Assembly: GCA_910574255.1 (NCBI GenBank)
Contig: CAJTAK010000001.1
Coordinates: 271,779 to 335,778, forward strand
Length of the DNA stretch: 64,000 bases
Direction: 5' to 3'
DNA from: Clostridia bacterium
Lineage (GTDB): Bacteria > Bacillota > Clostridia > Lachnospirales > Lachnospiraceae
In this document: one piece after another, positions 1 to 8,030 of the stretch
Numbering within the stretch: the first letter of the stretch is position 1
Layout of the letters: each line of letters starts with the position of its first letter
Translations under genes and position numbers: made by a program
The notes under the pieces: model-generated
Seen by the model: the letters and a program-made list of their open reading frames with translations, nothing else
Database searches by the model: none
Told to the model about the DNA's origin: nothing

Positions 1-955
1 TGTTGTCATTCAGGATAATATCGGAATAAGCTTCCTTTATTTTTTCAGTAATTCTGGAATCATGATAGCCAAGCTGGTCAAAAACCTGCAGCACAATAGC
101 GGCGAACTCGTCATGGCTTCCATCTATGATTTTTGCTGCAATTCCAAGTCCCAGAGAACGGATTCCTATGGCATAAACACCTAAGGCGCCGCTTTTTCCA
201 ATTAAATCGGGACTTGAAGTGAGAATGGAGCAGATAATGTCTTTTCCGGCAATCATGTTTGGATATTTGTGGAGGATGTTCATATTGTTTTCAACTGCAT
301 TTCGAAGACTGATGTCTTTAATAAGCTCAGGCTGTGACAGACGCAGATAAGAGGTTGCAATGGTATAAAAGGGAACGGCATAAACCGGAACACCGCAGCC
401 GTCCACGCCGATCCGGATATGGGATGCCGGGACATCGGTCATCTGCGAGATGACTTCCAGGATTTCTTTTTGGGTTTTGCTTTCCCGTTTCCAGTAATCC
501 TCTGCGGGTTCTCCCAGTTCACGGGCAAGAAGCATCATCCCCAAGTGCTTGCCGGAGCAGTTATGATATATTTTGCGCATGGGCATATGTGCGCCTATGA
601 GCTGTTCTTTGCGTGCGGCCCGGTTGGGGTAAGTGGGGAGCATAACCATTTGCTCCTCTTTTAATTCTGTTTTAGCCAAAATGGATTCCAAGATGCGGAC
701 ATGATCTTCATCCGCCCAATGGGAGCCGGAGAAGATGGCTGTCTCTTCCTCAGTTAATCCATACTTTTTGTCCACTCCATGAAGCAGAACGGGAAGGGAT
801 TGTATAGGCTTAGAGGCGCTTCGATAAAAGCAGAGCCAGTCCGTATCACCTGCGGAGGCTAAAATCCCCTGGCTGTTTACTGCACACACGGTTCCGTAAT
901 GGATACATTCCAATATACCTGCCCGGTATTCTTCAAATAATGCCTGCGTATTCAT
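1..955 (-). CDS. L-asparaginase, type II (asparaginase_II family), C-terminus cut by window edge
   Basis: The reading frame on the minus strand starts at ATG 955 and stays open to base 1, giving about 318 codons; the family is usually 330-340 residues, so only the last few residues are missing. Near residues 44-50 it has SASKPIQ, and later a HNCSGKH segment (about residue 140) and GVDGCGVP, all typical of the PF06089 asparaginase II family. The predicted reaction is hydrolysis of L-asparagine to aspartate and ammonia in the cytosol. The start is supported by GGAAAGGA about 8 bases upstream. Family membership is seen in the motifs; substrate is inferred. It is divergent from the AraC gene and lies behind an unusual repeated leader. 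Confidence 0.85.
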   Translation of the reverse strand, partial: MNTQALFEEYRAGILECIHYGTVCAVNSQGILASAGDTDWLCFYRSASKPIQSLPVLLHGVDKKYGLTEEETAIFSGSHWADEDHVRILESILAKTELKEEQMVMLPTYPNRAARKEQLIGAHMPMRKIYHNCSGKHLGMMLLARELGEPAEDYWKRESKTQKEILEVISQMTDVPASHIRIGVDGCGVPVYAVPFYTIATSYLRLSQPELIKDISLRNAVENNMNILHKYPNMIAGKDIICSILTSSPDLIGKSGALGVYAIGIRSLGLGIAAKIIDGSHDEFAAIVLQVFDQLGYHDSRITEKIKEAYSDIILNDN

Positions 956-971
956 TGTTGAATTCCTTTCC

Positions 972-1101
972 TTAATTTGCACATGCTTTTTGTGCATAGA
1001 GGTATACCCGAAGGATGTTTCTTTAATTTGCACATGCTTTTTGTGCATAGAGGTATACCCGAAGGGTGTTTCTTTAATTTGCACATGCTTTTTGTGCATA
1101 G
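972..1101 (-). repeat. Three tandem 51-bp leader units upstream of the asparaginase gene
   Basis: The block TTAATTTGCACATGC begins at 972, 1023 and 1074, an exact 51-bp period; the third copy is cut at about 1101. Each unit holds the inverted repeat TGCACA-8 nt-TGTGCA and, in the first two, the 8-bp palindrome GGTATACC. Read on the minus strand, the unit nearest the gene runs directly into the asparaginase ribosome site. A diverged single copy precedes vanR at 11143-11203. It may be a structured 5' leader that has been duplicated; its function is unknown. Confidence 0.85.
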
Positions 1102-1116
1102 CAATAAAAAAGCAAA

Positions 1117-1144
1117 ATATTACTGAAAAATATGGAATTATCAA
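1117..1144 (-). promoter_or_regulatory. Candidate promoter for the asparaginase gene
   Basis: On the minus strand TTGATA (1144-1139) is followed after 16 bases by TAATAT (1122-1117). It sits just upstream of the three 51-bp units, so these would be transcribed as a leader of about 150 nt. Confidence 0.4.
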
Positions 1145-1156
1145 ATTGCTTTTTTC

Positions 1157-1185
1157 TTGCATTTTTTTACAAAATATAGTATAAT
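1157..1185 (+). promoter_or_regulatory. Candidate promoter for the AraC-family gene
   Basis: TTGCAT (1157-1162), a 17-base spacer and a consensus TATAAT (1180-1185) form a strong sigma-A-like promoter. It would give a 5' leader of about 200 nt before the start at 1393. I saw no clear hairpin or known riboswitch in that A/T-rich leader. Confidence 0.6.
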
Positions 1186-1392
1186 CATATGCTGTAAGAG
1201 ATAAACATTAATAAAATTGCACATTTATTTACACTTTTTTGTATTTTTCTTGTATGTTTTCGATAATTATATTCCTGTTTTTCGAAGTTGTCATCATGAG
1301 ATCTTGATTGAAAGTATCACTATCTTGGTTTTAACTCCCCGGTGAAAATTGAAGAAAGGAATTGGAAGACAAATGCCAAAGGAGGATGAATT

Positions 1393-2358
1393 ATGGCAGA
1401 AGGGTTAAAGTCACAGGGGAAAAATCTTGTCAGTTTCCCGCAGTTTCAGCATGAAGGGGAGACTCAGGTAAACTCGGATTTTATTCAGTATAATTTGGAT
1501 GTTTCCACAGATTCCAGGTGGTATATTGCAAGCACACATCCTATGGCAAGGGTGCGCCTGCCTTATGTACAGGAGATAGGGGAATTTACGGCAGGTCAGG
1601 ATTATATGACCACACGGACCCATTTGCCCTCGTTTCTTTTGAAAATTACGCTGGATGGAGAAGGGTTTCTTAGATATAATGATCTGGAGTATTACACATC
1701 GAAAGAAGAATTCTTTTTGATTGACTGCAGGCAGCCGCACTATTATTCTACGTCACCCAGAACGGACTTCTGGAAGGTGATATGGATTCATTTCTGGGGC
1801 GGAGATGCTCAGGAATATTACAGATGTTTTTTGGAGGCCAATCATGGATCTCCGAAAAGTACCCTGCGGACACCGGAATCAATTCAGATTATCCGCAATT
1901 TGATTCAGGATTACAGTGTGGGGTTTTATACGGATTATGGGACGGACGTGAAAGCTTCCGCCCAGATTAGCACGCTTTTATCCAATTGTGTTCTGTCTGT
2001 GCTGGAGGGGGATGAAAAATTATCTTTGCAGACGCCGCCTAAATTTATTTTTGAGGTGCGGAATTATATTGCGGAACACTACCAGGAACGGATAACGCTT
2101 GATTTTCTTGCTGAAAAGTTTTATGTGAATAAGTTTTATCTGCATAAGCAGTTTCAGCTTTATCTGCATACGACACCCAGAGAGTTTCAGAAAAACCTGC
2201 GTATTAATAAGGCGAAGGAATTTCTTAGAATATCAACGCTGTCAGTGGGAGATATTGCTGAGAAGCTTGGATTTGATACCCCCAGTTATTTTATCTCATC
2301 CTTTCGGAAGTCTGAGGGGAAGACGCCTTTACAGTATCGGCATGAATGGGGAGTCTAA
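1393..2358 (+). CDS. AraC-family transcriptional regulator
   Basis: This 321-residue protein has the usual AraC layout. An N-terminal cupin-like sensor domain (about residues 50-130) includes a stretch with HYYSTSP and FWKVIWIHFWG. A C-terminal pair of helix-turn-helix motifs covers about residues 220-321, with LDFLAEKFYVNKFYLHKQF as the first and VGDIAEKLGFDTPSYFISSF as the second. The start at 1393 follows AAAGGAGG with good spacing. Its ligand is unknown; the cupin type is common in regulators of sugar use. It is divergent from the asparaginase gene, and no regulated sugar genes lie nearby. Confidence 0.9.
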   Translation: MAEGLKSQGKNLVSFPQFQHEGETQVNSDFIQYNLDVSTDSRWYIASTHPMARVRLPYVQEIGEFTAGQDYMTTRTHLPSFLLKITLDGEGFLRYNDLEYYTSKEEFFLIDCRQPHYYSTSPRTDFWKVIWIHFWGGDAQEYYRCFLEANHGSPKSTLRTPESIQIIRNLIQDYSVGFYTDYGTDVKASAQISTLLSNCVLSVLEGDEKLSLQTPPKFIFEVRNYIAEHYQERITLDFLAEKFYVNKFYLHKQFQLYLHTTPREFQKNLRINKAKEFLRISTLSVGDIAEKLGFDTPSYFISSFRKSEGKTPLQYRHEWGV

Positions 2359-2364
2359 AGGGTA

Positions 2365-2393
2365 TTGCCAGAAAAAAGGGATTGTGCTACAAT
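2365..2393 (+). promoter_or_regulatory. Promoter of rnpB
   Basis: TTGCCA (2365-2370), 17 bases, then TACAAT (2388-2393) preceded by TG at the extended -10 position. Transcription would begin close to the first pairing strand of the RNase P RNA at about 2400. Confidence 0.65.
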
Positions 2394-2399
2394 GAGTTA

Positions 2400-2745
2400 C
2401 CGTAAGTAAGGTAAATGTTTGCGGCTGACAATGCCGAAAGGCGTCAGGTGAGGAAAGTCCGGGCTCCATAGGGCAGGATGCCGGATAACGTCCGGTGGAG
2501 GTGACTCCAAGGAAAGTGCAACAGAAATGTACCGCCAGGCAACTGGTAAGGGTGGAAGGGCAGTGTAAGAGACTACCGCCCGTCTGGTAACAGACGGGGC
2601 ACATGTAAACCCCATCCGGAGCAAGACCGAAACGAAACAGAAGCCGGCCCGGCTGTTTCAGGTGGGTCGCTTGATTCTGCCGGTGACGGCAGAGCTAGAT
2701 AGATGAACATTCAAGACATAACCCGGCTTATCGCCTTGCTTACAT
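2400..2745 (+). ncRNA. rnpB: RNase P RNA, bacterial
   Basis: The conserved RNase P core blocks are all present and in order: GAGGAAAGTCCGGGCTCC near 2451, ACAGAAATGTACCGCC near 2521, AGTGTAAGAGACTACCGC near 2563, and ACATAACCCGGCTTATCG near 2716. The ends pair as helix P1: GTAAGTAAGG (2402-2411) with CCTTGCTTAC (2734-2743), ten base pairs including one wobble. This RNA is the catalytic part of RNase P and matures the 5' ends of tRNAs. Class A is likely for a clostridial genome but I did not fold it. It has its own promoter and terminator. Confidence 0.95.
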
Positions 2746-2788
2746 GAAAATAATGGTATGCTGATAATCCGTATACTTTGAAAAAGAT

Positions 2789-2846
2789 GACACTCTCCTT
2801 GTGGGGAAACAAGAAATGTTTCGATACCGGGAGAGTGTCTTTTTTA
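2789..2846 (+). terminator. Rho-independent terminator of rnpB
   Basis: GACACTCTCC (2789-2798) pairs perfectly with GGAGAGTGTC (2830-2839), followed at once by a run of six T. The loop is long, about 31 nt. It ends rnpB and lies just before the 3' end of the convergent PH-domain gene. Confidence 0.8.
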
Positions 2847-2880
2847 ATAAGCAGCATGGTTAACGATTCAGCACACAACA

Positions 2881-3261
2881 TCAATCATCATCCGTGTCAT
2901 CCATATCAAATTCTGGCATGGCTCCAATGTTCTGAGTGTTCAGTGTCCGGCGTTTTAATCTCTGTTCCTCTGACTGCTCCAGAATAAAATCTTTGACTGC
3001 CCGTGCATTTTTGATGTGCTGAAGCTCCAGCCGGGGATGTGTGATGTCGCCCGTGTTGCAGACTACGGTGCCAAGGCCGAAGATTCGCTCAAACAGGCTG
3101 GAATTGAGGGTTACATCCTGGATTTTGTACATGTAACAGTCATTTTCCCTATGATTTAAGAATCCCTCGTTGATGGTGAGGACTTCAGGCTTGATGGTAT
3201 AGGTGGTAAAAGTCAGGGGAAGTCCGAAAAAGACCCAGCGTTTTTTCTCTTTAAATTCCAT
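2881..3261 (-). CDS. Small PH-domain (bPH2-like) protein
   Basis: The 126-residue protein starts with [22 protein letters not shown] and continues with a segment ([25 protein letters not shown]) typical of bacterial PH domains of the YdbS/YdbT group (PF03703), in which a beta-rich domain follows membrane spans or stands alone. Here there are no convincing membrane helices and the tail ends in an acidic DMDDTDDD. The start has AAGGAGAAAG upstream. Its role is unknown; the family is thought to bind partner proteins or lipids. It is a single-gene unit with its own promoter. Confidence 0.75.
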   Translation of the reverse strand: MEFKEKKRWVFFGLPLTFTTYTIKPEVLTINEGFLNHRENDCYMYKIQDVTLNSSLFERIFGLGTVVCNTGDITHPRLELQHIKNARAVKDFILEQSEEQRLKRRTLNTQNIGAMPEFDMDDTDDD

Positions 3262-3311
3262 AAGCTTTCTCCTTGCAGATAAAGTATTGATATAAACAAT
3301 TTGCTATAAAA

Positions 3312-3340
3312 AGTATATATCAAAAAAATGCTTTTTGCAA
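3312..3340 (-). promoter_or_regulatory. Promoter of the PH-domain gene
   Basis: On the minus strand TTGCAA (3340-3335), a 17-base spacer, then TATACT (3317-3312). It lies 50-80 bases before the start at 3261 and is back to back with the pyrB promoter. Confidence 0.6.
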
Positions 3341-3350
3341 AATATATTTG

Positions 3351-3379
3351 TTGAAATCCATTTGGGTTTGATGTAACAT
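3351..3379 (+). promoter_or_regulatory. Candidate promoter of pyrBI
   Basis: TTGAAA (3351-3356), 17 bases, TAACAT (3374-3379). This gives a leader of roughly 115 nt before pyrB that contains the hairpins at 3414-3475. Confidence 0.5.
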
Positions 3380-3413
3380 AGTACAAGAATCTTTATGAAC
3401 CCATAAATAGGAA

Positions 3414-3475
3414 AAGTTTGGAAGCAAGATTTCAAACTTGCCGTTGATGGTTTTAATCCGGTAAACGGATTAAAA
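3414..3475 (+). promoter_or_regulatory. Structured pyrB leader with competing hairpins
   Basis: AAGTTTG (3414-3420) can pair with CAAACTT (3433-3439), while GCAAG (3424-3428) can pair with CTTGC (3437-3441); the two pairings exclude each other. Downstream a perfect ten-pair stem, TTTTAATCCG (3451-3460) with CGGATTAAAA (3466-3475), ends 16 bases before the ribosome site. No T run follows, so it is not a plain terminator. Control of pyrimidine synthesis through this leader is an inference. Confidence 0.5.
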
Positions 3476-3502
3476 TCATTTCACTAGAATAATGGAGGTA
3501 TT

Positions 3503-4420
3503 ATGAGACATCTGATGAGCCCCTTGGATTTTTCCGTAGAGGAGCTTGGCAGGCTTCTTGACCTGGCCAGTGACATTGAGAAAAATCCGGCAAAATATGC
3601 ACATGCCTGTGACGGAAAGGTTCTGGCAACTTTATTTTATGAACCCAGTACACGAACAAGGCTGAGCTTTGAATCGGCTATGATCCATCTGGGCGGCCAG
3701 GTACTTGGTTTTTCCAGTGCGGCATCCAGTTCCGCTGCCAAAGGAGAAAGTGTTTCCGATACAATTCGAATGATTTCCTGTTACGCTGATATTTGTGCCA
3801 TGCGGCATCCAAAGGAAGGAGCCCCCATGGTAGCTACAGCGGTTTCTTCCATTCCCGTGATTAATGCCGGCGACGGCGGACATCAGCATCCCACTCAGAC
3901 GCTTACTGATTTAATGACGATTCGCTCTTTAAAAGGCCATTTGGATCATTTGACCATTGGGCTTTGCGGCGATCTGAAGTTTGGACGGACGGTTCATTCT
4001 CTGATTAATGCGCTGGTGCGGTACGAGAATATTTCTTTTGTGTTTATTTCGCCGGAGGAGCTTAGGATTCCGGGGTATATCCGTGAGGATGTTTTGGATG
4101 AGAAGGGTGTGCCTTATCGGGAGGTGGAGCGCCTGGAGGATGTGATTGGCGGATTGGATCTGCTTTATATGACCCGGGTACAGAGGGAGCGCTTTTTTAA
4201 TGAAGAGGATTATGTGCGCCTGAAGGATTTCTATATTTTGGACAAGGCGAAGATGGCTTTGGCAGGGCCTGATATGCTGGTACTGCATCCGCTTCCAAGG
4301 GTAAATGAGATTTCCGTGGAGGTGGACAGCGATCCCAGGGCGGCTTATTTTAAACAGGTGCAGTATGGCGTTTATGTGCGGATGGCGCTGATTCTCACTT
4401 TGCTGGAGGTGAATGTATAA
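3503..4420 (+). CDS. pyrB: Aspartate carbamoyltransferase, catalytic chain
   Basis: The 305-residue protein carries the carbamoyl-phosphate motif [12 protein letters not shown] at residues 48-59, the HPTQTLTDL motif near 129-137 and the HPLPRVNEI aspartate-loop motif near 265. It condenses carbamoyl phosphate and aspartate to carbamoyl aspartate, the first committed step of pyrimidine synthesis, in the cytosol. Length fits the family. The start at 3503 follows TGGAGG. It overlaps the regulatory chain gene by one base, so the two are translationally coupled and probably form the c6r6-type complex. The other pyrimidine genes are not in the window. Confidence 0.97.
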   Translation: MRHLMSPLDFSVEELGRLLDLASDIEKNPAKYAHACDGKVLATLFYEPSTRTRLSFESAMIHLGGQVLGFSSAASSSAAKGESVSDTIRMISCYADICAMRHPKEGAPMVATAVSSIPVINAGDGGHQHPTQTLTDLMTIRSLKGHLDHLTIGLCGDLKFGRTVHSLINALVRYENISFVFISPEELRIPGYIREDVLDEKGVPYREVERLEDVIGGLDLLYMTRVQRERFFNEEDYVRLKDFYILDKAKMALAGPDMLVLHPLPRVNEISVEVDSDPRAAYFKQVQYGVYVRMALILTLLEVNV

Positions 4421-4857
4421 TGGCAAGTATTTTGAATGTTGGACGGATTGCCGAGGGGTTTGTGCTGGATCATATTCAGGCCGGGAAGAGTATGGAGATC
4501 TATAAATATCTGAATCTGGATAAGCTGGATTGTACGGTGGCGATTATTAAGAATGCCCGGAGCGGGAAGATGGGGAAAAAGGATATTATGAAGATTGAAT
4601 GTCCTATTGATTACATAGATCTGGAGGTTTTGGGATTTATTGATCACAATATTACGGTGAATATTGTGAAGGATGAGGAGATTGTGGAGAAGAAGGAACT
4701 GACTCTTCCGAAAGAGATTCGCAATATTGTCCGGTGCCGGAATCCCCGGTGTATTACATCGATTGAGCAGGAGTTGGATCAGGTGTTTATTTTGACCAAT
4801 GAGGAGAAGGAGATTTACCGGTGTAAGTATTGTGAAGAGAAGTATAAGAAGAAATAA
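4420..4857 (+). CDS. pyrI: Aspartate carbamoyltransferase, regulatory chain
   Basis: This 145-residue protein has the nucleotide-binding N-terminal domain and a C-terminal zinc domain with Cys106, Cys111, Cys135 and Cys138, the expected four zinc ligands. It binds CTP or ATP and gives allosteric control to the catalytic trimers. The ATG overlaps the TAA of pyrB, which indicates coupled translation. An imperfect hairpin follows the stop. Confidence 0.95.
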   Translation: MASILNVGRIAEGFVLDHIQAGKSMEIYKYLNLDKLDCTVAIIKNARSGKMGKKDIMKIECPIDYIDLEVLGFIDHNITVNIVKDEEIVEKKELTLPKEIRNIVRCRNPRCITSIEQELDQVFILTNEEKEIYRCKYCEEKYKKK

Positions 4858-4866
4858 CGGTATGGA

Positions 4867-4904
4867 TGAGGGAACTGTCGGCTTATTTTCTGACAGCTCC
4901 CTTT
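4867..4904. terminator. Imperfect hairpin between convergent pyrI and the racemase gene
   Basis: GGGAACTGTC (4870-4879) pairs with GACAGCTCCC (4892-4901) with a single central mismatch on the plus strand, which becomes a G-U pair on the minus strand. It lies between two converging units and could stop either, but neither side has a long U run, so it would be weak. Confidence 0.45.
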
Positions 4905-4942
4905 GGTATTGTTGGCTTGCCCTTTGGAAGATGCCATAACAT

Positions 4943-6094
4943 TTACTCTTCCCGAAGATTCAACCTGCAGAGCAGTTCGTTGGTGATGGTTCCGGCAGCT
5001 TTAGCAAGGTCCTCGGCATGGAGGGTGTAAGCACCGTCAGTGCCCAGGATGGTGACGATATCCCCGGGGCGGGCATCGGGGATGCGTGTGATGTCTACTA
5101 CCATTTGATCCATGCAGATGTTTCCTATGATATGTGTTTTCTGGCCCCGGATTAGGACGGGGATTTCCTTGTTGGAGAGACTGCGGGGCAGGCCGTCGGC
5201 ATAGCCGATGGTGACGGCAGCGATGCGCATGGGGGCTTCTGCCCGGAAGTTTCGTCCGTAGCTGACGGTTTCCCCCTCTCTAAGCTCTTTGACTACGGCA
5301 ATTCGGGCGTGAAGGGAGAGTACCGGGCGCAGAGGGATACGTTTGGACAGCTCCGGTTCGGGGCTGCTGTAGCACCCGTACATGGCAATGCCGAAACGGG
5401 CGTAGGACATGGGGAGATCCGGGTAGTTTAATGCGCCGTAGCTGCTCTGGAGATGGAGCTTTCCGGGATTCAGTCCTCGTTCCTGCAGCTGTTCTGCGGT
5501 TCGGAAAAAGGCGGAGATCTGCAGCTTGGTAAAGAGAATGTCTTCCATGCTTTGGCTGTCTGCCACGCAGAGATGGGAGTACATGCCGCAGATCTGAAGC
5601 TTTTCACAGGCAAAGATGGATGCCAGATCGTCTATGTGATCGGAACGCTCCCCCAGACGGTGCATGCCGGTATCCAGTTTGATATGGATTTTTATGGGAT
5701 AGAGTGCCGCATCGTTGAGGGCATGGGCGTGGGCGCTGTCAGCCGCTGTCTGAATTAAGTCGTAGGTTGTCAGAAGATGAACCTGATGAGGGGAGGTGTA
5801 CCCCAGAATCAGAATTTCCCCCTGGATTCCGTGAAGACGCAGTTCCACGCCTTCCTGTACGGTAGCTACCGCAAAGGCGTGAACGCCCAGCCGATTCAGA
5901 TAGGAAGCAGTCGGGACGGCTCCGTGTCCGTAGGCATTGGCCTTGACTACGGCCATGAATTCACAGTGCTTTGGCAGAAGGCTGCGGAGGGCTTCTACAT
6001 TCCATTTTAGATTTTCATAATGAATTTCTTTCCAGGCTCTTCGATCCGGAAGAAGCCGAACGATCATAGCGTCCTGATTGATTCTTGTAATCAT
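4943..6094 (-). CDS. Serine/alanine racemase, the racemase half of a split VanT
   Basis: A PLP-dependent alanine racemase fold: AVVKANAYGHG near residue 50 gives the PLP lysine and MYGCYSS lies mid-protein. Near residue 372, TITNELLCRL has Asn where typical alanine racemases have Tyr (INYE; Tyr354 in the Geobacillus enzyme); Asn there is, as I recall, the feature of VanT serine racemases. It is therefore likely to make D-Ser for the VanG ligase. ATG 6094 is preferred over TTG 6100 because GAGGGGGAA lies about 8 bases before it. It lacks the membrane half, which is encoded by the next gene upstream. Housekeeping alanine racemase remains possible. Confidence 0.85.
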   Translation of the reverse strand: MITRINQDAMIVRLLPDRRAWKEIHYENLKWNVEALRSLLPKHCEFMAVVKANAYGHGAVPTASYLNRLGVHAFAVATVQEGVELRLHGIQGEILILGYTSPHQVHLLTTYDLIQTAADSAHAHALNDAALYPIKIHIKLDTGMHRLGERSDHIDDLASIFACEKLQICGMYSHLCVADSQSMEDILFTKLQISAFFRTAEQLQERGLNPGKLHLQSSYGALNYPDLPMSYARFGIAMYGCYSSPEPELSKRIPLRPVLSLHARIAVVKELREGETVSYGRNFRAEAPMRIAAVTIGYADGLPRSLSNKEIPVLIRGQKTHIIGNICMDQMVVDITRIPDARPGDIVTILGTDGAYTLHAEDLAKAAGTITNELLCRLNLREE

Positions 6095-6190
6095 GTACAA
6101 ATTCCCCCTCTTTTAAATAGAGTATAAAAATTTTGTTTCTTTCATAGCTGCATGCAAAAACTGCTGCAGAATCATTACAATAGGAATATA

Positions 6191-7276
6191 TTACGCTTCC
6201 TCATCGAAAGCCGAATCAGAAAGCTTTTGATGAGTTTTGGGCTTCCTTTTTCCGGCTTTGGTTTTGACTCCGGAATCATTTTTCTTCGGAAGCAGTGAAA
6301 GAAGCTTTATCAAAATCCATGCACCCGCAAAGGTAGAAATGGTCACTGCAAGAAAATGAGCCAGACTGTTGTCTACAAAGACAGAAAGCCTGGTAATCTT
6401 GGCTCCGCCTCGAACCAGAATGATGAAAAGGGGATGAAGCAGGTAAATGAGCAGAGGCAGATCCTTGGGCATGGCTTGCTGCTGTTCCTCGGTGCTGTCT
6501 TCCAGTAAGGCGGAAAACAGAAAATACATAACCGGGATCAGAAAGAAATACATGCTGTCATGGCGCTGTGTATCCAAAAGCTTCAAAAGAATCCCCTCAC
6601 CTAAAAGGAAACCAAAGGAGCCGCCCAAAGCGCCCAGTGACAAGGCGAAGGAGGGACGGTGCTCTGTCATGAGGTATCCCAATAAAAGAAAGACGGGAGT
6701 GTAAAACAGCCCGTTTCGGGTATATTCAAAGACATGGAACAGCCCCATATAGATGGTGTATACAAAGGAACCCTCCGGGAGAAATCCAAAGTAGCTGTCT
6801 CCGAATAAGCCTGCCAGATAGAGAAGACCGCAGATAACACCCACAGCCGGGACCGGAAGGGCTCTAAGCAAAAGAACTATCAGTCCAAATCCCAGAATAA
6901 GAGCCGGAAGATACCACAGATGATAGAAAGTTCCATCGAGTAAAATCATTTTTAAGACAGAAACAATACCTGCCCCTTTGAAATGACCGGCATAAATTCC
7001 CACAGGAAGATAAATCACCATGGAAATAAGATATATAAGGCCAATCCGCTTTAAATAGGAACAGGCATAGGCGCCGCTTGCAAGGGCTTTTGGAAGAACA
7101 AAGTATCCTGTTACCATAAAAAAGAAAGGAACGGCAATGCGGGCCAGTATTCTTGCAAAGATATAGTCAGCTTCCGGGCTTAAGGAGGTGAAAGGAGAAG
7201 TGTGAATAGCAATGACAAGGATAGCGGCCAAAAGCTTGAAACGGTCTATGGCAGGATAAAAGTGTTTGGTTGTCAT
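6191..7276 (-). CDS. Membrane acyltransferase-like protein, the N-terminal half of a split VanT
   Basis: The 361-residue protein has about ten hydrophobic segments and begins with the acyltransferase-3 pattern IDRFKLLAAILVIAIHTSPF followed by ARIAVPFFFMVTGYFVL, which is what the N-terminal domain of VanT of vanG-type clusters looks like. In VanT that domain is fused to the racemase and may help take up L-Ser. Here it ends with a basic tail and a stop, and the racemase begins 97 bases later. It follows vanXY by seven bases in the same operon. The role in serine supply is inferred from the context. Confidence 0.8.
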   Translation of the reverse strand: MTTKHFYPAIDRFKLLAAILVIAIHTSPFTSLSPEADYIFARILARIAVPFFFMVTGYFVLPKALASGAYACSYLKRIGLIYLISMVIYLPVGIYAGHFKGAGIVSVLKMILLDGTFYHLWYLPALILGFGLIVLLLRALPVPAVGVICGLLYLAGLFGDSYFGFLPEGSFVYTIYMGLFHVFEYTRNGLFYTPVFLLLGYLMTEHRPSFALSLGALGGSFGFLLGEGILLKLLDTQRHDSMYFFLIPVMYFLFSALLEDSTEEQQQAMPKDLPLLIYLLHPLFIILVRGGAKITRLSVFVDNSLAHFLAVTISTFAGAWILIKLLSLLPKKNDSGVKTKAGKRKPKTHQKLSDSAFDEEA

Positions 7277-7283
7277 GAGTGAT

Positions 7284-8030
7284 TTACCTCCAAAGGGTGA
7301 AGATGAAGCCTTCCCGGTTGTCCCCGGATACCTGATAGGGGAGATAGCCAGGGAGGGTCAGTCTTGTTACATCATCTTCTGCTTTTAAATAGAAGATCTC
7401 AAAGCTTTTATTTTCAATGCGGACCTCCAGATGATGTCCTTCATAGGGAAATTGCATCAGGTAATCCAAATATTCCTCCAGACAGAAGCCATGGGAGTTC
7501 ATAATGGAGGCATGGGGAAGTCCTACATACCGAAAATGCCAGGGCTCCGGTGCAATTCCCGTCAGGCTTTCTTTTCCTTTCGGATATCGTTGGATAAATC
7601 CGTAGGAGGCCGCCTTGGAGCGAAAACGTCCGCAGATCCCGTCTTCCGGAAAGTAGGGGCGGATAAAGTCAACCGGCTCCCGGTTTAAGGCCAGATCAAT
7701 GGCCAGTCCGGTTTCGTGCTCGCTGCAGCCGGGGAGGGCTACATAGTTCCTGGTAAAGACCTCTCCGTGATCTCTGAGAGAGGAAGCATAGATTTCTTCC
7801 TGTTCTTTATGGGTACGAAAACCGCTGACAGGAACAATGGAAGAGCCGCTTCCTATGGTGGAAAGAAGAGTTTCCAAAACCAAAGCAGTTTTTCGCTCCA
7901 GGCTGACAGTGGAATGCTCCAAAGGCCGGATTTGTTCCGGGGGGATTGTGCATTGTAAAGGATGATTTCTATTTACCAGAAGCAGGCTCCCCTGATGTAC
8001 CTGCACCCGGTTTAAGGCCGCCGCTTTCAT
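7284..8030 (-). CDS. vanXY: D,D-dipeptidase/D,D-carboxypeptidase of the VanXY type
   Basis: The 248-residue soluble protein is an M15B peptidase with the zinc ligands in SEHETGLAIDLAL (His105, Asp112) and PEPWH (Glu162, His165), and SGFRTHKEQEEIY near 69-81. VanXY enzymes hydrolyse D-Ala-D-Ala and remove terminal D-Ala from pentapeptide precursors, leaving D-Ala-D-Ser products intact. No signal peptide or membrane anchor is seen, which fits VanXY rather than VanY. Its ATG overlaps the vanG stop by four bases, so translation is coupled. Confidence 0.9.
   Translation of the reverse strand: MKAAALNRVQVHQGSLLLVNRNHPLQCTIPPEQIRPLEHSTVSLERKTALVLETLLSTIGSGSSIVPVSGFRTHKEQEEIYASSLRDHGEVFTRNYVALPGCSEHETGLAIDLALNREPVDFIRPYFPEDGICGRFRSKAASYGFIQRYPKGKESLTGIAPEPWHFRYVGLPHASIMNSHGFCLEEYLDYLMQFPYEGHHLEVRIENKSFEIFYLKAEDDVTRLTLPGYLPYQVSGDNREGFIFTLWR

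Noticed and set aside
972-1101. Possible CRISPR array
   Set aside because: The three units are joined head to tail with the same sequence throughout; there are no variable spacers and no cas genes.
990-1184. A 64-codon open frame over the tandem repeats with a repeated CIEVYPKGVSLICTCFL peptide
   Set aside because: It is only the 51-bp (17-codon) repeat read in frame; there is no ribosome site and the DNA is better explained as a leader of the opposite gene.
3451-3475. Intrinsic terminator before pyrB
   Set aside because: The stem is perfect but is followed by TCATTTCA, not by a run of T, and pyrB begins 28 bases later.
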